The translations under genes were made by a program, and so were the position numbers. Below the pieces are notes generated by a model. It was not told the origin of the DNA. It saw only the letters and a list, made by a program, of their open reading frames with translations, and searched no databases. Of a DNA stretch of 64,000 bases, positions 17,231 through 26,542 are shown one piece after another. How positions within the stretch are numbered: position 1 is the stretch's first letter; every line of letters begins with the position of its first letter. Origin of the DNA: Virgibacillus ihumii (GTDB lineage: Bacteria; Bacillota; Bacilli; Bacillales; Amphibacillaceae). The stretch spans positions 2,604,001 through 2,668,000 of the forward strand of contig NZ_CACVAN010000001.1 in NCBI RefSeq assembly GCF_902726655.1, in the 5' to 3' direction.

Positions 17231-20218
17231 TCACTGTTCCCTCAACCGATAATAAACCTCTTCCTTCATCTCATTCATAAGAAATGTACGCTGCTCCTCA
17301 TTCTCCATCATCTTCTGGAAGAAGTTCCTATCTGTCATTCGATCAATCAGGAAGTCCATAAAACGATCCTCAAACGTAAATGCAAAGTTATCCATTGAAT
17401 TATTTTTGGCTCTTTCCTTCAAGCCCTCATCTTGCACCATGTCTTCTACTAATTGATCTCGGGATAGTTTATCTTGTGGGTCAAATTCTGTGCCAAATCG
17501 TTCATTCATCCGTTCAATGATAGATGACAGTTTCTCTTTTTCTTCTTCTGGTCTGCTGGCACTACCACCATGTTGTTGCCCATCTAAGTTCACTTGTCCT
17601 TGTTGCTCTAATCCAATGTTCCCTTCAAATACTTTTTCATTCCGGTAATATTCTAAGGCAACATCATCTGCTAAATATACACGTTCATTCGGTTTTTTAG
17701 GTAATTTTCTTAACAGGTAATTCAAATACACATACAGTTTATGCAGTGCCACATCCGTGAATGGACCTATTTGCAGCACAAATGCATATGTACGGATGAA
17801 TTTTGTTGCAAGACTTTTAAATTGATCTTGATCCTCTTCATCCAATTTATTTTTAAATCGATCAACAGCTTGATCAATGATTGGATTTAATCTTGCTTGT
17901 GCCTGTTTATCTTTTAACTTCCCGTTAAATTCAAGTTCGCTTACTGCGTTGATTTCAGACTCTGTATATACTTGCATTGTCCCAAGTTCATATTCTAAAT
18001 CGTATAAAATGTTCGGGTCTGTTACATCATTTAGTCCCGTTACCTCATAATAATCCTGAAAAGCATTTTGAATTGTTTCAGTATCATTGACAAAATCGAG
18101 TACAAACGTATCACTTTTTCCTCTGCATGTCCTGTTCAGGCGCGATAATGTTTGTACTGCTTTAATTCCGCTTAATGGCTTGTCCACATACATCGTGTGC
18201 AACAATGGTTCGTCAAAACCTGTTTGATACTTTTCAGCAACGATTAACACTTGGTATTCATCTGTTGAAAATTTATCGGGAAGTTCCGCCTCATTAATCT
18301 CATTCATTTCGGCCTCTGTATATGGAACACCATCGTCATCAACTGTACCAGAGAATGCGACAAGTGTTTTTAAATCATCATAGTTTTGTTTTTTAATATA
18401 ATCATCAAACGCCCGTTTATAACGAACGGCATGTAATCGACTGCGTGTAACCAGCATTGCTTTTGCTTTTCCGTCAATCTTGTGTTGTGTCACCTGTCGA
18501 TAATGCTCAATGATGATTGCCGTTTTTTGTGCAATACTATGTGGGTGTAAAGAAACAAAACGGGCAATTTCCTTTGCAGCCTTTCGTTTTGCAACTTCTG
18601 GGTCTTCAAGAATGCTCTTTTCCACTTTATAAAATGTTTCATAGGTGACGTAATTCTGCAATACATCCAAAATGAAACCTTCTTCAATAGCCTGTCTCAT
18701 CGAATAGGTATGAAAAGGCTCAGGTATGCCATCTGCATTAGGCGTGCCAAATTTTTCAATTGTCTTTGGCTTTGGTGTCGCAGTAAAAGCGAAGAATGAA
18801 ATATTATCCTGTTTCCCGCTTTTTTCAATCGTTTCCACAATCTTTTCTTCTGTATCATTCAGTTCTTCTTCCATCACCTTGTCAGCCTCATAGGCATCTT
18901 CTAGTGACTTATCTGATAAAATACTAGTCATCGCTGTGGAAGCTTTTCCGCCTTGCGAACTGTGTGCTTCATCAATGATTATGCCATACTTCCCACGAAC
19001 AAACTGACCAACCTTTTCAATGATAAAAGGAAACTTTTGCAGGGTTGTAATGATGATTCGTGTTTTATTTTGGATGGCCTCTGCAAGTTGATTAGAATCT
19101 TCATCAATTTTCTGAACAACACCCGCTTCATGTTCCAATTGATAAATTGCATCCTGGAGTTGTTTATCAAGCACACGGCGATCTGTGATGACAATGATAC
19201 TATCAAATATTGCATCATTGTTCTTATCATGTACTTTTGCCAATCGATGGGAAAGCCAGGAAATACTGTTCGTTTTCCCACTACCAGCGGAATGCTGCAC
19301 AAGATAATTGTTTCCTACATGGTGCTCTTGCACATCTTGTTCGATTTTACGTACGACATCTAACTGATGATAACGCGGAAAAATAACGATTTCCTTTTCA
19401 TCTATCACTTTTCCTGTCGCATCTTTCACATCTTTTTTCTCGATATAGACAAAACGGAACAAGATATCCAGTAAACTGTCCCTTTGTAAAATGGAGTTCC
19501 AAAGGTAGGACGTACGGTAATTATTATAAATAACAGGATTCCCTTTCCCACCTTGATTGCCACGGTTAAATGGCAAAAAGAATGTCTGCTCTTTATTGAG
19601 CATGGTTGTCATCCACACTTCATCGGTATCGACAGCAAAACAAACAGCAACTCGTTTTTTAGGCTGAAACAAAAGTTCTTTCGGATCACGATCTTTTTTA
19701 AATTGACGTTTGGCATGTTCCGCTGTTTGACCCGTAAACTGATTTTTCAATTCCAACACAACGACAGGCAGCCCGTTTATAAAAAGCACGATATCTAAGC
19801 TATTGTTATGTTTACTGCTGTAATAGACTTGTCGGCAAACAGTAAAAATATTGCTTTTATAGTTTTCAATAAGCATTTTATTTAATTTACTTGGCGGCTT
19901 ATTGTAAACAAGTCGGAGTGAAACACCATGGTCCTTGATTCCATGCCTGATACAGTCGTTCACACCACGACGGTTTAACTCCTGTTCCAAACGATGTAAA
20001 AAACGTTTCTCAAATTTATCTCTATAGATTGTTTTTAACCGTTCCATCTTTTTCGGCTGTGTTTTCTGCAGAAATTCAAAAAGCATTTCCACGTCAATCG
20101 CGTGTTGTTGGAAAACATTTAATGCTTCTCCCTCCAACCGGCGTTGCCTATAACCAGATTCAAGTAAGCTTCTTTCAATGTTCGCTTCTAGACCTTCCTC
20201 TGTATAATCAATCGCCAT
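17231..20218 (-). CDS. hsdR: Type I restriction enzyme R subunit
   Basis: The R subunit translocates and cleaves unmodified DNA. The N-terminal PD-(D/E)XK nuclease is visible as LDIVLFINGLPVVVLELKNQ (Asp and Glu-Leu-Lys). The motor has Walker A QHSAGSGKTNSI, DEAH in IIIDEAHSSQGG, and FFAFTATPKPKT. The C-terminus is the helical HsdR tail that docks on the methyltransferase. Starting at the ATG 20218 (AGGTG six bases upstream) gives 995 residues, normal for the family; a GTG nine bases earlier is possible. It overlaps hsdS by 11 bases. Confidence 0.93.
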   Translation of the reverse strand: MAIDYTEEGLEANIERSLLESGYRQRRLEGEALNVFQQHAIDVEMLFEFLQKTQPKKMERLKTIYRDKFEKRFLHRLEQELNRRGVNDCIRHGIKDHGVSLRLVYNKPPSKLNKMLIENYKSNIFTVCRQVYYSSKHNNSLDIVLFINGLPVVVLELKNQFTGQTAEHAKRQFKKDRDPKELLFQPKKRVAVCFAVDTDEVWMTTMLNKEQTFFLPFNRGNQGGKGNPVIYNNYRTSYLWNSILQRDSLLDILFRFVYIEKKDVKDATGKVIDEKEIVIFPRYHQLDVVRKIEQDVQEHHVGNNYLVQHSAGSGKTNSISWLSHRLAKVHDKNNDAIFDSIIVITDRRVLDKQLQDAIYQLEHEAGVVQKIDEDSNQLAEAIQNKTRIIITTLQKFPFIIEKVGQFVRGKYGIIIDEAHSSQGGKASTAMTSILSDKSLEDAYEADKVMEEELNDTEEKIVETIEKSGKQDNISFFAFTATPKPKTIEKFGTPNADGIPEPFHTYSMRQAIEEGFILDVLQNYVTYETFYKVEKSILEDPEVAKRKAAKEIARFVSLHPHSIAQKTAIIIEHYRQVTQHKIDGKAKAMLVTRSRLHAVRYKRAFDDYIKKQNYDDLKTLVAFSGTVDDDGVPYTEAEMNEINEAELPDKFSTDEYQVLIVAEKYQTGFDEPLLHTMYVDKPLSGIKAVQTLSRLNRTCRGKSDTFVLDFVNDTETIQNAFQDYYEVTGLNDVTDPNILYDLEYELGTMQVYTESEINAVSELEFNGKLKDKQAQARLNPIIDQAVDRFKNKLDEEDQDQFKSLATKFIRTYAFVLQIGPFTDVALHKLYVYLNYLLRKLPKKPNERVYLADDVALEYYRNEKVFEGNIGLEQQGQVNLDGQQHGGSASRPEEEKEKLSSIIERMNERFGTEFDPQDKLSRDQLVEDMVQDEGLKERAKNNSMDNFAFTFEDRFMDFLIDRMTDRNFFQKMMENEEQRTFLMNEMKEEVYYRLREQ

Positions 20219-21608
20219 ATGCTTCACCTCTTTCCGCTACTAAAGATTTAGTTTCTTCTCCGTAATCTCGTAAATCTATCTTGCCTGTGACAGCTTCAAA
20301 TATGAGGGATTCGCGGTATTCTTTAAATTTAGATATTTGTTTTTTCATATCATTTATCAAATCATCATATTTTTTTGCCTTATTTCCTAAAAAATTAACT
20401 ATTAGGTCTTGTTCGTCTATAGGAGGTAAAAATATTAAAAATTCCTTTATTTTATCTAAATGTAGATTAACAATCGTGCTTTTTTTACCACCGAACGCGA
20501 TTTGCTGGTCCACTAAATTACTTTCGAAAAAATAACTGCAATAATATGGATTAATTTTTTCTTTTTTAAACTTTATCAAGCAAAGACTTACAAAAATACT
20601 AAAATCAAAATCCCAGTCAACTACCCTAGGAATTCCAATTGTACCGTTTTTTGATAATAATAAATCCCCCTTTTCTGGTTTACATCTTTTTATTAATTGA
20701 CTATGTTCTTCCAAAGGTATATATTTAACATCACCTTTAAGCAAATCCTCTCCCTTAGATTTTGTTAAATCCGTTACCCTAAGAAAGGGAATACCCTCAT
20801 CAATATAAGTTGGCGTGCTATGAGCTCCGTCTATTATTTGATTAGAAATAAATTTCAACTTGGATTTTACCCAATTCTCTGGAACTTCCCCTATCCACTC
20901 GATACCTGAATCTTTCATTTTGACATTTGGATCAAGTCCTTTTGTGACTGTTTCCGTAATCACAGCTTGCCGCTTTTCCTCTAGCAAAGAAATGTATTTT
21001 TCTTTATCTGCAATAAGTGCATCAATTTCGGATGTTTTTTGATCTAAAAAATTAATAATTGTTCTTTGTATTTCTAGTTTTGGCGCAAGAAATAAACTAT
21101 TTTCTATATCTGTTTTTGAAATCCCATATCTAGTGACCCCATTTGCTAGCGAATGTAATTGCTCATTTAGTGTTGTTGAAGCAAGCATATAAAATAGATA
21201 CTTTCCCATTATTTTTTTTGATGGCCTAATTTGCGCTAAATGATACCCACAAATCACATTTTCCAAATCAGCGGATACCCATGTTGGTACGCCAATATCA
21301 TTCGGTGTCTCAGAATCCTTAGTAATTAAAACATTGTCTTTTCTTAGTTTAAATTTATCAATTTGTGACTGTTTTGCTGTAGCTTTCATAAAATTTAATT
21401 CTGACGTAATTGTATTGTTGTAATATACATCTGTATAATTGCAAAGTGAAATTTCAATTTCATTTTCTCTCGACTTTTTATCTATATTACTTAATTCTAC
21501 TGATACAATCCTTTTTAATTTTAAATAGTTCCATTCTGGAGGAATCTTACCTATCCACTTTACACCGCTATCTTTATATTCCGGATAAGGCTTCAACTTT
21601 CTATTCAT
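20208..21608 (-). CDS. hsdS: Type I restriction specificity subunit
   Basis: The 466-residue S subunit sets the DNA target. Two target-recognition domains are visible, each starting with the repeated phrase KDSGVKWIGKIPPEW or KDSGIEWIGEVPENW and each closed by a conserved coiled spacer (LDQKTSEIDALIADKEKYIS and the later KAKKYDDLINDMKKQISKF). A bipartite recognition sequence is expected. It overlaps hsdM by four bases and hsdR by 11. No second hsdS or inverted repeat for phase switching was seen. Confidence 0.92.
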   Translation of the reverse strand: MNRKLKPYPEYKDSGVKWIGKIPPEWNYLKLKRIVSVELSNIDKKSRENEIEISLCNYTDVYYNNTITSELNFMKATAKQSQIDKFKLRKDNVLITKDSETPNDIGVPTWVSADLENVICGYHLAQIRPSKKIMGKYLFYMLASTTLNEQLHSLANGVTRYGISKTDIENSLFLAPKLEIQRTIINFLDQKTSEIDALIADKEKYISLLEEKRQAVITETVTKGLDPNVKMKDSGIEWIGEVPENWVKSKLKFISNQIIDGAHSTPTYIDEGIPFLRVTDLTKSKGEDLLKGDVKYIPLEEHSQLIKRCKPEKGDLLLSKNGTIGIPRVVDWDFDFSIFVSLCLIKFKKEKINPYYCSYFFESNLVDQQIAFGGKKSTIVNLHLDKIKEFLIFLPPIDEQDLIVNFLGNKAKKYDDLINDMKKQISKFKEYRESLIFEAVTGKIDLRDYGEETKSLVAERGEAYGD

Positions 21609-23617
21609 TCCATCACCTTCTTCAACTTCTCAACAATACTAGCTTCAAGTTCTTCAATCTCCGCCTTAATTTCACTAGATGGGCGTAATTTTGTATATTT
21701 ATAGAAATAACGTGTGAAAGGTATTTCATAGCCAATACGAGTCTTATCTTCATCAATCCACGCATCTGGTACGTGTGGCAGGACTTCACGTTTAAAATAG
21801 TCCTCAATATTTTCTGATAGGGGAATAATTTCTGTATCTCTTAATTCTGAATCTGCCTCCACCTTGTTTTTATTCTTCATACAAGGTTCCGCCGTTTCAT
21901 CGCGCTTCGACAAGGCTGTCCAAATTGACTTTATCAGCGGTGCACGCAAATTAACATCCGTGTCTTTAAATGCCTCTTTGATTAAATCAATAAAAGCTTC
22001 TCGGTTTGTATACACGAATTCACTTTGCATATCCATTAAAACACGCTTAATTGTATCTTGCTGCTCTTTCCCACGTGCTATTTCTGATTCTTTTGCTTCT
22101 CCTTTTTTCCGAGACTTAGCCAAGTTGTGAAACGTCCGTTCATCATCTAACCGATGGATGCGTTCTTCTGTAATTTGGAAGTTTAAACGAAGTGGTCTTT
22201 CCACTGTGACGCGATAATATCCAAATTCCTCATTATCAAAGATTTTCACGTTCTCATCAGCAGTGTTTTGACCATACAACTGTACAATCGCATTGATTTG
22301 TTCTTCTGTAATTTCGTTACGCTTATTCCCCAGGCTCTTCCGCATTTTTGAGAAATAATCAACCGCATTCACGAGCCTCACCTTGCCACATCGATAGGCT
22401 GCTTTGTGATTTGTTAAGATCCATATGTATGTGGAAATACCTGTGTTATAAAACAATTCATTAGGAAGTGCAATAATCCCTTCTACTAGATCATTTTCAA
22501 ATAAATACTTACGAATCTCACTTTCGCCGCTTCCAGCATCACCTGTAAATAAAGGAGAACCATTCATGATAATAGCTACACGTGAACCATTTGGATTGTC
22601 TTCTGTAACAGGTTTCATTTTTGATACAAGATGTTGTAAGAACAACAGCTGTCCATCCCCTATTCGTGGCAAACCGGCACCAAAACGTCCACTAAACCCA
22701 AGATCCTCATGTTCTGATTCCACCACATCTCTCGCTGGTTTCCATTCTACTCCATATGGTGGATTTGTAATCATATAGTCATACTTAGCGTCTTTAAACT
22801 GGTCATTTGACAATGTATTGCCCATTTTAATGTTGCGTGCATCATGACCTTTAATAAGCATGTCTGCTTTTGATATCGCGTACGATTCCCCGTTAATCTC
22901 TTGCGCAAAAAACTCTAAATGTGCAGACGGGTTTTGCTCCTTAATATATTCTTCGGCTACAGTTCCCATTCCGCCCGTACCAGCACAACTGTCATAAAGT
23001 GTTTGCGTGACACTTGGTGTATTTAAAATCGGGTCATCTTCAAAAAACAATAAATGAACCATTAAACGAATCACCTCGCGTGGTGTATAGTGATCGCCCG
23101 CCTCTGCATGTTCGGAAAAACGTCTAATAAGCTCTTCGAAAATGTACCCCATTTCCATATTTGATACAACGGAAGGATGTAAGTCAATTTCCGAGAAGCG
23201 TTTTATAACAAGATACAACAGATTATTATCATCCATTTTGTCAATCTCATTATCAAAATTAAATTGATTTAATATTTCACGTGCCGAGCTCGAGAATCCT
23301 TGAATATAATCACGTAGGTTATCCGCAATATTATCTGGATCAGTCAATAGCTTTTTCAGATCAAATAAACTCGTATTATTAAAGCCTTGTTTAGCAGTAC
23401 GATTTAATATTTCGTCCCTTGTGGACTCTGGTAATGATTGATATTTTTCATTCTCTTTTAATACAGCTTCTTTCGTATCCGCGAGGACTGCATCAAATCT
23501 TCTTAAAACTGCCATTGGCAAAATAACATCCCCATAATTTTCTGGACGATATGGACCTCTTAATATATCAGCAACCGACCATATAAAACTTACTTTATCT
23601 TGAAAGTTCGCAACCAT
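21605..23617 (-). CDS. hsdM: Type I restriction DNA adenine methyltransferase
   Basis: The 670-residue M subunit is an N6-adenine methyltransferase: AdoMet motif I region DSCAGTGGMGTVAEE and catalytic motif IV NPPYGVEWK are both intact. The N-terminal helical domain includes ADILRGPYRPENYG and the TPREVIRLM box is typical of HsdM. It is the first gene of hsdMSR. Ribosome binding site AGGAGAT precedes the ATG. Confidence 0.93.
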   Translation of the reverse strand: MVANFQDKVSFIWSVADILRGPYRPENYGDVILPMAVLRRFDAVLADTKEAVLKENEKYQSLPESTRDEILNRTAKQGFNNTSLFDLKKLLTDPDNIADNLRDYIQGFSSSAREILNQFNFDNEIDKMDDNNLLYLVIKRFSEIDLHPSVVSNMEMGYIFEELIRRFSEHAEAGDHYTPREVIRLMVHLLFFEDDPILNTPSVTQTLYDSCAGTGGMGTVAEEYIKEQNPSAHLEFFAQEINGESYAISKADMLIKGHDARNIKMGNTLSNDQFKDAKYDYMITNPPYGVEWKPARDVVESEHEDLGFSGRFGAGLPRIGDGQLLFLQHLVSKMKPVTEDNPNGSRVAIIMNGSPLFTGDAGSGESEIRKYLFENDLVEGIIALPNELFYNTGISTYIWILTNHKAAYRCGKVRLVNAVDYFSKMRKSLGNKRNEITEEQINAIVQLYGQNTADENVKIFDNEEFGYYRVTVERPLRLNFQITEERIHRLDDERTFHNLAKSRKKGEAKESEIARGKEQQDTIKRVLMDMQSEFVYTNREAFIDLIKEAFKDTDVNLRAPLIKSIWTALSKRDETAEPCMKNKNKVEADSELRDTEIIPLSENIEDYFKREVLPHVPDAWIDEDKTRIGYEIPFTRYFYKYTKLRPSSEIKAEIEELEASIVEKLKKVME

Positions 23618-23907
23618 TAACTTATCTCCTCTTCATCAAATTCTAGCTCTTTTTAACTGAATAAATCGCACGTCTCGCAACATTAGTTTCCCGATGAATA
23701 TCCATCACGCTTGTTCCAGATGATTAAACTAAACGCTTCTACAATTCTTTCAAATCGGGTGCTTGCCAAGCAAGATTTTGGCTTCCAGATTCATCCTTGC
23801 ACAATCAATAATCATTCAAAACATCTCGGTATGTAAACACATTATCATACTACCTTAATCATACATTTGAAACCTATTCAAATCAATGTTCGTTGCATGG
23901 TGTATAA
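23618..23907 (-). promoter_or_regulatory. Leader region of hsdMSR
   Basis: No gene. A possible promoter on the minus strand is TTTCAA (23867-23872), a 17-base spacer and TATGAT (23844-23849), about 230 bases upstream of hsdM. The long leader could be regulatory. The IS element is inserted immediately upstream of this promoter. Confidence 0.35.
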
Positions 23908-23955
23908 TGGACCCAAGATTTTAGACACGAAAAAAGGAGATGTTAAGGTAGGTAC

Positions 23956-24252
23956 ATGAAACGAAAAAGATACACCCCCGAATTCAAATCTCAAATCGTG
24001 TTGGAAATCTTGAAGGAAGAAAAACCAATGAGTCAGATTGCATCGGAACATGGTATACATGTGAACCAGCTGCATAAATGGAAAACGCACTTCCTGCAGG
24101 AAATGCCACAGGTGTTTGAGAAGCAAAACAGGGATCAGGAAAAAATCAAAGCAGATTATGAAAAACAGCTGGAAAACCTTTATGCAGAAGTTGGGAAATT
24201 GACCACGCAATTGTCGTGGCTCAAAAAAAAATCTGGCATCTACCACGACTAG
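23956..24252 (+). CDS. IS3-family transposase OrfA
   Basis: The 98-residue protein has the HTH/leucine-zipper organisation of OrfA: KRKRYTPEFKSQIVLEIL, MSQIASEHGIHVNQLHKWK, then a coiled coil to the C-terminus. It binds the IS ends. A run of nine A residues (24223-24231) lies just before its stop, a possible slippage site for making the OrfAB transposase. Confidence 0.9.
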   Translation: MKRKRYTPEFKSQIVLEILKEEKPMSQIASEHGIHVNQLHKWKTHFLQEMPQVFEKQNRDQEKIKADYEKQLENLYAEVGKLTTQLSWLKKKSGIYHD

Positions 24253-24262
24253 ACGGGAACGC

Positions 24263-25075
24263 ATGGAGATGGTGGAATGGGAAGACGCTGAACTTCCCAT
24301 CACCCAACAAGCCGAACTGTTGAACTTAAATCGTACCAGTCTTTATTACAAACCGGTTGAGCCTTCACCTGAAGAGGTAGCCATGAAACACCGGATTGAT
24401 GAGATTTATACGAAATTTCCATATTTCGGATCACGCAAGATTGCTGAAAAATTAAAGGCTGAAGGAGTGAACATCAACCGCAAAAGAGTACAGCGTCACA
24501 TGCGTGAAATGGGCATTCAAGCAGTTTATCCCGGTCCCAATTTAAGTAAGCGCAATCTGCAGCACCGTGTTTATCCATATCTGCTGAAAGGAATGAATAT
24601 TACCCGTCCCAATCAAGTCTGGAGCATTGATATTACGTATATTCAATTACAGCATAGCTGGATGTATTTAACAGCTGTTATCGATTGGTATTCCCGTTAT
24701 ATTATCAGTTGGGAATTAGACCAGACACTTGAAATGAGCTTTGTATTGGATACTGTTAAGCGTGCATTAACCATAGAAACACCTGAGATATTCAATAGTG
24801 ATCAGGGCAGTCACTTTACCAGTCCAAAGTATATTAATCTCTTAAAAGACCATCCATCCGTACAAATCAGTATGGACAGTAAAGGTCGCGCATTGGATAA
24901 CATCATGATAGAACGTTTTTGGCGAAGCCTCAAGTATGAAGAAGTCTATTTAAAAGATTATGGCACGCCAAGAGAAGCAAGACTAAATATTCGCGACTAT
25001 ATGGGGCTTTATAACTGTGACCGCCCGCATCAGTCATTAGGTTATAAAACACCAGCATCCATTTATTTTCAGTAG
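24263..25075 (+). CDS. IS3-family transposase OrfB (DDE integrase domain)
   Basis: The 270-residue protein has the HTH_21 region (RIDEIYTKFPYFGSRKIAEK) and an rve integrase core with DDE residues visible as WSIDITYI (first Asp), FNSDQGSHF (second Asp) and DNIMIERFWRSLKYEEVY (Glu). It looks intact. It is open upstream of the ATG through the A9 tract, in frame +1 relative to orfA rather than the usual -1, so a fusion would need +1 or -2 realignment. Confidence 0.9.
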   Translation: MEMVEWEDAELPITQQAELLNLNRTSLYYKPVEPSPEEVAMKHRIDEIYTKFPYFGSRKIAEKLKAEGVNINRKRVQRHMREMGIQAVYPGPNLSKRNLQHRVYPYLLKGMNITRPNQVWSIDITYIQLQHSWMYLTAVIDWYSRYIISWELDQTLEMSFVLDTVKRALTIETPEIFNSDQGSHFTSPKYINLLKDHPSVQISMDSKGRALDNIMIERFWRSLKYEEVYLKDYGTPREARLNIRDYMGLYNCDRPHQSLGYKTPASIYFQ

Positions 25076-25084
25076 GTCATTGCC

Positions 25085-25190
25085 CCTCCATCTTGGAACG
25101 ATTATCTTTCCTATGCCAGAACCCGTCAAGGGAAAGTACGCCCTTGACAGAACCTGGCACAGGAAAGGCGTGGTCTACAAGATGGGAAGG
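25085..25190 (+). terminator. Long hairpin downstream of orfB inside the IS
   Basis: Nested stems pair CCTCCATCTTG with CAAGATGGGAAGG, CTTTCCTATGCCAG with CTGGCACAGGAAAG, and GTCAAGGG with CCCTTGAC around an eight-base loop. It lacks a T-run. It may block impinging transcription or be a transposase-recognition structure. Confidence 0.6.
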
Positions 25191-25249
25191 GACACAACTA
25201 ATGACCCCACCTTATTTTTATAAAATTAGTGTCTTGACAATGGGGTCCA

Positions 25250-25438
25250 CTTTAGTGAAGCAATACTTAATTTTGAAAATCGCCCCGAAATACATTATTA
25301 GAACCACGGGACAATTCTCATGCCTCCTGAACAGAAATGTAAAAAACAACAACATTCACCCCCCCACATAGGCATACACACATTTCACCCATGAACATAG
25401 CCTATACCAAACGTCTAAACGTATGGGAGGTATGCTCC
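25250..25438 (+). promoter_or_regulatory. Region between the IS and the membrane-protein gene
   Basis: No gene. It ends with the ribosome binding site GGGAGG at 25425-25430. An upstream ATG at 25391 is in frame but has no ribosome binding site. Confidence 0.35.
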
Positions 25439-26539
25439 ATGGTTGATGAAGAAAAAAGTGATTCAGAAGTTCCTCAGAATCGTTCGAAGTGGCATCTTTA
25501 TGAAATAATTGGTGTTTCCATTGTTATCATCTCACTTGTACTGCTTTTCCTAGCGCCTGACTCACTTTCTAAGCTTTTTGATACCATTATCAAAGAGGTA
25601 AAACCAGTTGTTGTGGATACCTTTTTAACGAGTGAAGTCGGAATTGCTGTCATTGTCAGTGTAATTGTGGGACGTGTATTGGAGCGCCTTGGCTTTACGG
25701 ATGGGTTAATCCGGCTCATTGTGCCGATTTTGCAATTGTTCAAGGTGAATCCGGCCGTTGTTATTCCGAGTGCTTATAATATTCTTGGCGATATCAACGC
25801 GGCTGGTAAAATTGCGGGTCCTATCCTTGTGAAAGCAAAGGCTACGAAAGCCGAGCAAAAGATAGCGGTGGCGACTATGATTCAATCACCACAATCATTC
25901 GCAACTTTTGTATTAGGGCTCATTGCTTTATCCGTTTTTGGGATAAATGCCTTTCCACTCATTATTTTAGCCATTTTCGCACCTTTAATTGTTGTACCTT
26001 TCCTTTTATCTAAAACCATTTACCGCGATACGAAAAAAGTCACCCTTCATGAATTACCACGATTTACACCAAAAACGACATTTTTAAATACCATCTTTTC
26101 CTCTGCTAAAGAAGGAACAAGTTTACTATTGTTAGTGATTATCCCAGCTGTCACTGTCGTATTTATTTTAATCGGAATTCTGAAATTCTCTGGGGTTTGG
26201 GCCCCGATTGAAGGAAGCATGGCAACCATCTTTACTATGCTTAGCATTGAACCTGACACAGGAATTGTCTCCTTTCTGGTCGCGCCAACATTAGCGGTAG
26301 CACAAATGGCTGAACTGGCAACTACTATTGATCCGGCATTAATTGTCGGTGGCTTTGTCCTGGCAAACTCCGGCCTGCCAATCTACGTCATTGTTGGGCA
26401 AACACCTGCAATCTGGGCGGAGGCGTCTGACCTGCATGAAAAAGAAGTCATTTACGCCGCTTTGGTCGGAATGGTAATCCGAATTGCGACTGCATGTTTA
26501 CTTGGGTATTTCCTAACTCCTTTCTTGGTGGGGGCTTAA
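25439..26539 (+). CDS. Multi-pass membrane protein, nucleoside-recognition/Gate-like
   Basis: The 366-residue product has a short charged N-terminus and about nine hydrophobic helices. Gate-like features are the internally similar hairpin regions NPAVVIPSAYNILGDINAAG and ISFLVAPTLAVAQMAEL-type stretches, and TKAEQKIAVATMIQSPQSFA. Related proteins are annotated only as nucleoside-recognition domain proteins and may be transporters. The start at 25439 has GGGAGG eight bases upstream. It is three bases upstream of an amidohydrolase gene, which suggests the pair imports and hydrolyses a cyclic amide or amidine, but the substrate is unknown. Confidence 0.6.
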   Translation: MVDEEKSDSEVPQNRSKWHLYEIIGVSIVIISLVLLFLAPDSLSKLFDTIIKEVKPVVVDTFLTSEVGIAVIVSVIVGRVLERLGFTDGLIRLIVPILQLFKVNPAVVIPSAYNILGDINAAGKIAGPILVKAKATKAEQKIAVATMIQSPQSFATFVLGLIALSVFGINAFPLIILAIFAPLIVVPFLLSKTIYRDTKKVTLHELPRFTPKTTFLNTIFSSAKEGTSLLLLVIIPAVTVVFILIGILKFSGVWAPIEGSMATIFTMLSIEPDTGIVSFLVAPTLAVAQMAELATTIDPALIVGGFVLANSGLPIYVIVGQTPAIWAEASDLHEKEVIYAALVGMVIRIATACLLGYFLTPFLVGA

Positions 26540-26542
26540 TTA

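Larger units (their letters stand above)
23908..25249 (+). mobile_element. IS3-family insertion sequence, 1342 bp
   Basis: Two transposase genes lie between imperfect terminal inverted repeats: TGGACCCAAGATTTTAGACA at the left and, on the complementary strand at the right, TGGACCCCATTGTCAAGACA. The ends have the family's TG...CA termini. I see no clear target duplication (ATAA before, CTTT after), so flanks may have rearranged. It abuts the defence island. The 170 bases after orfB contain a long hairpin. Confidence 0.85.

Noticed and set aside
20208..21608. Phase-variable hsdS through inverted repeats
   Set aside because: Only one hsdS is present; the repeated phrase KDSGxxWIG is the normal internal repeat of the two half-subunits, with no recombinase nearby.
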